Assembly (NCBI GenBank): GCA_947503395.1
Contig: CANNDP010000031.1
Span: 1 to 10,081, forward strand
Length of the DNA: 10,081 nucleotides
From: Actinomycetota bacterium
GTDB lineage: Bacteria > Actinomycetota > Actinomycetes > Nanopelagicales > Nanopelagicaceae
Direction of reading: 5' to 3'
Under the pieces are notes generated by a model. The model was not told the origin of the DNA, made no database searches, and saw nothing but the letters and a program-made list of their open reading frames with translations. Position numbers and translations under genes: made by a program. This document shows, one piece after another, positions 6,623 through 10,081 of this stretch (its first letter is position 1; every line of letters begins with the position of its first letter).

Positions 6623-7336
6623 ATGTCTGGTGTGAAAATCGAATTTAAAGATTTAAGCAAGCGCTACAAAGACGTACTGGCTGTCTCAAACTTCTCAGCC
6701 CAAGTTCAATCAGGTCGGGTTACTGGATTCCTCGGCCCAAATGGAGCTGGAAAGAGCACCGCTCTGCGCTGCCTTTTAGGTTTAGTAAACCCAACTGGGG
6801 GAAGCGCGGAGATATATGGCGGCTCATATAGCCAACTACAAGAACCCATTCATAAGGTGGGAGCAGTTTTAGATAGCAGAGGCTTTCATCCAGGTCTTAC
6901 TGCAAAGCAGAACTTGAAAATTATGGCAAGTGCCTCAGAGATCGACTTCTCTCGCATTGATGAGGTATTAGAGCTAGTTGATCTAGCAGGTGCTGCAAAT
7001 AAGAGAACTAAGGGATTTTCCCTTGGAATGAAGCAGCGACTTTCACTTGCAATCGCAATGCTTGGCGATCCTGAGATTCTAATTCTTGATGAACCAGCAA
7101 ATGGTCTTGATCCACTTGGAATTGTTTGGCTCCGTGAATTTCTCCAGAAATTAGCAGGCGAAGGAAGAACAATCCTGGTTTCATCACATCAACTAGCTGA
7201 GATGCAAAATACTGTAAGCGATGTTCTAATTATTAATAAGGGACTATTGGTAGCACAGGGAACCATAAAGGAGATCTGTAAAGGAAGATCGCTAGAGGAA
7301 GCCTTCCTAGAGTTAACTTTAAGGAAGAGCGCATGA
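6623..7336 (+). CDS. ABC-2 exporter ATP-binding subunit (BcrA/NatA-like)
   Basis: A 237-residue cytoplasmic ATPase that powers the membrane subunit encoded next door. Walker A GPNGAGKST is at 38-46, the signature SLGMKQR at 133-139, Walker B ILILDEP at 152-158 with E157 as catalytic base, and H189 of the H-loop lies in SSHQLAEM. At the Q-loop position the sequence is AVLDSRGFHPGLT, with D84 rather than Gln; an acidic residue here is usual in BcrA-type drug and peptide exporters. There is one nucleotide-binding domain, so a homodimer with two permeases is expected. Its stop overlaps the permease start (ATGA, 7333-7336), implying translational coupling. It is the first gene of a likely three-gene operon. 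The exported substrate cannot be told from sequence; antibiotics, peptides or lipids are all possible. Confidence 0.93.
   Translation: MSGVKIEFKDLSKRYKDVLAVSNFSAQVQSGRVTGFLGPNGAGKSTALRCLLGLVNPTGGSAEIYGGSYSQLQEPIHKVGAVLDSRGFHPGLTAKQNLKIMASASEIDFSRIDEVLELVDLAGAANKRTKGFSLGMKQRLSLAIAMLGDPEILILDEPANGLDPLGIVWLREFLQKLAGEGRTILVSSHQLAEMQNTVSDVLIINKGLLVAQGTIKEICKGRSLEEAFLELTLRKSA
7321..7329 (+). promoter_or_regulatory. Shine-Dalgarno of the ABC permease, inside the ATPase gene
   Basis: The purine-rich AAGGAAGAG lies within the last codons of the ATPase gene, just before the overlapping ATG at 7333. It fits coupled translation of the two subunits and contrasts with the SD-less first gene of the operon. 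Confidence 0.6.
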
Positions 7337-8121
7337 GCGCCTTACTAAAATCAGAGCTTCGTAAATTAATTTACCTAAGAGCTAATTGGCTCTTACTTCT
7401 CTGGAGCGGGCTATTTGCAGCACTTGGAACAGTTGCCCCAATCTTGGTACTCAATTCAGATAGCGGGCCAGGAAGAGGTGCTTTCTCAGGAACTGAAACC
7501 CAAGAGGGAATCAATGCTGTCTTTGCCAATGCTGCTGGTGGATATTTATTTGCTTTAATCCTTGGAATATTGATCATGACTAATGAGTATCGTCATGGCA
7601 CAGCAGTTGGAACTTTTCTAGTAACTCCAAAGCGAAGTACCGTATTGGTTGCAAAGTTGATTGCGGCAAGCCTTGCTGGTCTGGTGATTCAGCTCTTCTC
7701 ATTCATCTTTGCAATAACTTCAGGTTTTATAGCCCTAACCTTCTTTGAACCTCACGCTCCAGTGCCAGCAGAGCTGCTATTTAAAGTCTTTAGAGCATCA
7801 GCTATCTCAGGGTTAGTCCTGGGAATTGTTGGGGTGGGACTTGGCGCTTTAGTAAAGAATCAGATCGCAGCTGTAACAGGGGCAGTTATCTGGACTTTAA
7901 TTGTTGAAGGTTTAGTAGTGGCGTTTGTGGAATCCATTGGAAAATATCTTCCAGCTGGGGCCATCACAGGTCTAGTTGATGTTGATTTTGGCGAAAATGA
8001 CTTTAATTTCAGCATAGAAAATTACTTAACTCCGGGGCCAGCAACCCTTGTACTCTTGGGCTATGCCGCGCTTTTTTCACTCATCGCGATGAGAACAACA
8101 CTTCGTCGCGATCTAGATTAG
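7333..8121 (+). CDS. ABC-2 type permease subunit
   Basis: A 262-residue membrane protein partnering the upstream ATPase. About six hydrophobic segments are visible: 18-40, 68-84, 107-135, 148-172, 177-197 and 233-252. The segment after helix 2, MTNEYRHGTAVGTFLVTPKR, is a typical cytoplasmic coupling motif of ABC-2 permeases of the NatB/BcrB/YhaP kind. A larger extracytoplasmic loop follows helix 1 (about 41-66), and another lies between helices 5 and 6 (about 198-232). It starts within the ATPase stop codon region (4-base overlap) and its own stop TAG at 8119-8121 overlaps the SD of the following DinB gene. Family assignment is confident; substrate is unknown. Confidence 0.88.
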   Translation: MSALLKSELRKLIYLRANWLLLLWSGLFAALGTVAPILVLNSDSGPGRGAFSGTETQEGINAVFANAAGGYLFALILGILIMTNEYRHGTAVGTFLVTPKRSTVLVAKLIAASLAGLVIQLFSFIFAITSGFIALTFFEPHAPVPAELLFKVFRASAISGLVLGIVGVGLGALVKNQIAAVTGAVIWTLIVEGLVVAFVESIGKYLPAGAITGLVDVDFGENDFNFSIENYLTPGPATLVLLGYAALFSLIAMRTTLRRDLD

Positions 8122-8125
8122 GAGT
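8120..8125 (+). promoter_or_regulatory. Shine-Dalgarno that fixes a GTG start
   Basis: AGGAGT overlaps the permease stop codon (TAG, 8119-8121) and lies 5 bases before the GTG at 8131. No ATG nearby fits in frame, so this SD is the evidence for the GTG start of the DinB-fold gene. Confidence 0.7.
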
Positions 8126-8130
8126 AAAAA

Positions 8131-8574
8131 GTGTCTAAAGAGGTCTTTGCTACTTATCTAGATGATGTTTCAAGAGTTCAAGAATTCTATGGCGCATTCT
8201 CATCAAGACTTGATAATGTTCCAAGTGATGGTGGCTGGAGCGCATCGCAGTGCCTAGCTCATATTTGCGATACCGAGATTTCACTTTCGCTTCGAGTGCG
8301 AATGATTCTAACTAGCGATAACTACCAATTCTCAGCTTGGGATGAAGACGCCTTTGCAGCTATCAAGAAAGATCGAGATGCAAAAACTAGCGTTGATACT
8401 TTTGCAGCCCTTCGTCGAAATAATCTAGATCTGCTTGCTGGCCTTCCTACCGATAAATTAGAGCGCCTAGGGGTAAAGGCAAATGGTGAGTCAATTAAAT
8501 TAATAGATTACCTTGCCTATATGTCCAAACACATTAAAGCTCATCTGGAGCAAGCAGTAGCAGCCAGTCGTTAG
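8131..8574 (+). CDS. DinB-fold protein in the ABC exporter operon (GTG start)
   Basis: A 147-residue protein with the DinB/DinB_2 pattern: WSASQCLAHICDTE around 36-48 and SKHIKAHLEQ around 132-141. The probable metal triad is H44, H134 and H138. No signal peptide or membrane segment is seen, so it should be cytosolic. Family members bind a divalent metal and include thiol transferases and many stress proteins of unknown reaction. It starts with GTG, supported by an SD overlapping the permease stop, with 9 bases between genes, so it is very likely co-translated with the exporter. A role in modifying the exported compound is possible but speculative. Its stop TAG overlaps the stop of the opposing GNAT gene by 4 bases. 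It is only distantly similar to the DinB-fold protein at 41-538. Confidence 0.85.
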   Translation: MSKEVFATYLDDVSRVQEFYGAFSSRLDNVPSDGGWSASQCLAHICDTEISLSLRVRMILTSDNYQFSAWDEDAFAAIKKDRDAKTSVDTFAALRRNNLDLLAGLPTDKLERLGVKANGESIKLIDYLAYMSKHIKAHLEQAVAASR

Positions 8575-9497
8575 AGATTGGCCCAAGCTTTATTTTCAAA
8601 GTGTTGCCAAGAGCTCTTTTCTTTAAAACCAAGTTTTTCATAGAGCCTAAGCGCTCCAGATTCATTACCAGTATCAACATTTAGTTCAAGTGATTTGCGA
8701 CCTATTGATGCGTAGTAGGCAAAGGCCCAGCGCAGCATTAGCTCTCCATAACCTTTGCCTTGTTGGCTCTGTATGACACCAATACCATCCACATATCCCG
8801 CGCCAATATCTATTTTGATATCAGTGCATTCGATAAAGCCAACGGCGCTGCCCTCTCGATAGAGGATCCAGCGAGCATTTAGATCTATTCCAACAGCCTT
8901 CTCAATCATCGCCTTCCACTCCTCAAAGGGGCGTGGCAGAAAGCCGAAGTGTTTACTAAATGAGTCTTGATGAGTGGCCCACCAAATCTTCTTTTCATCC
9001 TCACTAATCAATCTCATCTCTAAGCCACTTTCAAGCTGGGGATAGCGATGCTTTGAAATCTCGGCTTTAAGGACGTGATAGGTACGAAGTAGGGAAAATC
9101 CTCGATTAGTTAAGGCCTGGATATAACCCAAATCTTTGGAATTGGTTCCAATCCAGAGGTCAAATTCTCGACTTATCCCTTGAGCAATCTCTAGTGAGAT
9201 TTCAAGGCCTGTGCTTTCGAGATTTGCGCCAGGCCTTTGCCAGGTGTCGCAATAGATTCTCTTTCGAGAGTTATCGGGATGAACGGTGATGAAGCACAGG
9301 GCTTGCCCACTTTCGCTATCTATTATTTTGCGCGCCTCAACTGAGTCGATATACCCGTTGAGAATCTCCTCAGCTTCAGCTTCGCCAACGGGCTCTGCCC
9401 CTGGAGTGAAGAATTGATCTACCAAACTCATTATTTCCGCAAATTCTTTTGCGTCCTCAAGGGTTGCTACCTCAAGGCTTAACTCTGCAGGAATCAT
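8571..9497 (-). CDS. GNAT acetyltransferase, tandem-domain architecture
   Basis: A 308-residue protein with a clear C-terminal GNAT domain (about 156-300). Acetyl-CoA binding motif A is QGKGYG at 246-251, following the strand VDGIGVI. The later block LELNVDTGNESGALRLYEKLGF starts at 270; its Y286 is in the position of the usual general acid. The N-terminal half (about 8-150) has a GNAT-like order, including GYIQALTNRGF near 124-134, but lacks a good acetyl-CoA loop, so it looks like a degenerate second domain. Two-domain GNATs of about 300 residues include mycothiol synthase MshD, but identity with MshD cannot be claimed. The gene has a leaderless -10 at 9504-9509 and ends tail-to-tail with the DinB-fold gene. 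Substrate is unknown. Confidence 0.85.
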   Translation of the reverse strand: MIPAELSLEVATLEDAKEFAEIMSLVDQFFTPGAEPVGEAEAEEILNGYIDSVEARKIIDSESGQALCFITVHPDNSRKRIYCDTWQRPGANLESTGLEISLEIAQGISREFDLWIGTNSKDLGYIQALTNRGFSLLRTYHVLKAEISKHRYPQLESGLEMRLISEDEKKIWWATHQDSFSKHFGFLPRPFEEWKAMIEKAVGIDLNARWILYREGSAVGFIECTDIKIDIGAGYVDGIGVIQSQQGKGYGELMLRWAFAYYASIGRKSLELNVDTGNESGALRLYEKLGFKEKSSWQHFENKAWANL

Positions 9498-9503
9498 AGT
9501 TTT

Positions 9504-9509
9504 ATCTTA
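9504..9509 (-). promoter_or_regulatory. Extended -10 of a leaderless GNAT transcript
   Basis: On the minus strand this reads TAAGAT preceded by TGG (extended TGn form), 6 bases before the ATG at 9497. No SD fits in the 22-base spacer. It overlaps the plus-strand -10 candidate at 9508-9513 by two bases. Confidence 0.55.
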
Positions 9510-9513
9510 CCAT
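9508..9513 (+). promoter_or_regulatory. -10 element of a leaderless DUF305 transcript
   Basis: TACCAT (four of six to TATAAT, with T1, A2 and T6) lies 6 bases before the ATG at 9520. An alternative is TATCTT at 9503-9508, which would give a leader of a few bases. No SD precedes the ATG. Confidence 0.45.
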
Positions 9514-9519
9514 CGGGCT

Positions 9520-10029
9520 ATGAGAAAACTTTTCCTCTTTATTCTTGCCGCCCTGCTAACTGGATGTGCCACAGGCGATAGTTCTAATACTTCATTTAGC
9601 GCCGATGACCAAATGTTTGCCGCAATGATGATTCCGCACCACGAACAAGCAATTCAGATGTCAGAATTGGCATTGTTGAATTCAAATGAGCCTGAAATTC
9701 TTGCTTTAGCAAATGAAATCAAAGCAGCACAAGGCCCTGAGATTGAGCAGATGAAGAGTTGGGGTTCATCAATGATGGGATCACATGCTGGACATATGAT
9801 GGATGAAGGAATGCTAAGCGATGATGAGATGGCGCAATTGAAAGATGCTAAGGGAGCAGAATTTGATCGCCTATTTCTTGAAGGAATGATCAAACATCAT
9901 CAAGGAGCAATTGAAATGGCAGATATGATCATTGATTCGGCAAATGAAGAAGCAGCGCTACTTGGTAAAAATATTGTTGAATCACAGAGCGCAGAGATCG
10001 AGAGAATGAGGCAGTTGCTATCTCGATAG
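9520..10029 (+). CDS. DUF305 family lipoprotein, probable metal (copper) binding
   Basis: A 169-residue secreted protein of the DUF305 family. Residues 1-15 form a short lipoprotein signal peptide ending in the lipobox LTGC, so C16 should be lipidated and the protein anchored to the outer face of the membrane. The two family repeats are FAAMMIPHHEQAIQMSELA (33-51) and FLEGMIKHHQGAIEMADMI (119-137), each with a His pair (H40-H41, H126-H127) and nearby methionines. Between them lies a Met/His-rich loop, SSMMGSHAGHMMDEGM (83-98). Some DUF305 proteins, such as cyanobacterial CopM, bind copper; the Met and His content here is consistent with that, but binding is inferred. It diverges from the GNAT gene with 22 bases between starts. 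Confidence 0.9.
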   Translation: MRKLFLFILAALLTGCATGDSSNTSFSADDQMFAAMMIPHHEQAIQMSELALLNSNEPEILALANEIKAAQGPEIEQMKSWGSSMMGSHAGHMMDEGMLSDDEMAQLKDAKGAEFDRLFLEGMIKHHQGAIEMADMIIDSANEEAALLGKNIVESQSAEIERMRQLLSR

Positions 10030-10031
10030 TC

Positions 10032-10037
10032 TAAACT
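10032..10037 (+). promoter_or_regulatory. -10 element for the gene at the right edge
   Basis: TAAACT (four of six to TATAAT) lies 7 bases before the ATG at 10045, the same geometry as at the other leaderless starts. It falls just after the DUF305 stop codon. Confidence 0.4.
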
Positions 10038-10044
10038 CGAGCAT

Positions 10045-10081
10045 ATGACTCAGAGTGTTCCGCTCGGACATGACTTTTCTC
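10045..10081 (+). CDS. 5' end of a truncated gene (12 codons visible)
   Basis: An open frame starts at ATG 10045 and runs off the window: MTQSVPLGHDFS. It begins 15 bases after the DUF305 stop, with no SD but with a leaderless-type -10 at 10032-10037. Twelve residues are too few to identify a family. The pattern PLGxDF shortly after the start resembles the beginning of some actinobacterial MFS transporters, but this is a guess only. Confidence 0.45.
   Translation, partial: MTQSVPLGHDFS

Noticed and set aside
9654..9893. Minus-strand open frame inside the DUF305 gene
   Set aside because: It is antisense to the conserved DUF305 repeats; its Ser/Ile-rich product looks like a shadow translation.
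1..10081. Mobile element, phage, CRISPR or defence system
   Set aside because: No transposase, integrase, terminal repeats, spaced direct repeats, tRNA-like sequence or known defence domain was seen; gene content and base composition look uniform by eye.

Overview
The window comes from a compact, fairly low-GC bacterial genome. The protein set is actinobacterial in flavour: an LLM-family oxidoreductase, two DinB-fold proteins, an iron-sulfur photolyase, a DUF305 lipoprotein and a BcrA-like ABC exporter. Very short intergenic spacers and many apparently leaderless genes fit a streamlined planktonic actinobacterium such as the freshwater acI/Nanopelagicales group. That placement is inferred from gene content and style; there is no rRNA or other taxonomic marker here.

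Layout from left to right: (1) a DinB-fold protein and a 39-residue Cys-rich protein on + (41-714); (2) on -, a FeS-type photolyase/cryptochrome (711-2186); (3) divergent from it on +, an LLM oxidoreductase and the Na+/H+ antiporter NhaA (2223-4500); (4) on -, a YwrD-like gamma-glutamyltransferase-family protein followed by a DUF2231 membrane protein (6596-4497); (5) divergent on +, an ABC-2 exporter (ATPase and permease) with a second DinB-fold protein (6623-8574); (6) on -, a two-part GNAT acetyltransferase (9497-8571); (7) divergent on +, a DUF305 lipoprotein and the first 12 codons of another gene running off the end (9520-10081). No stretch over 300 bases lacks a gene. I saw no tRNA, rRNA, CRISPR array, insertion sequence or clear rho-independent terminator.

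The most striking thing is the architecture. Three head-to-head junctions have only 36, 26 and 22 bases between start codons, and each holds back-to-back TAnnnT -10 hexamers placed 6-7 bases before both start codons, as expected for leaderless mRNAs. Three tail-to-tail junctions each overlap by exactly 4 bases, so opposing stop codons share bases and no room is left for a terminator. Genes inside transcripts (or with a leader) carry Shine-Dalgarno sequences; genes at transcript starts do not.

The gene functions are mostly housekeeping or stress: DNA photorepair, Na+/H+ homeostasis, gamma-glutamyl-type amide hydrolysis, small-molecule export, acetylation and probable metal handling. I see no obvious new multi-gene system. 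Two enzymes, the photolyase and the GGT homologue, appear to lack residues important in the best-studied family members.
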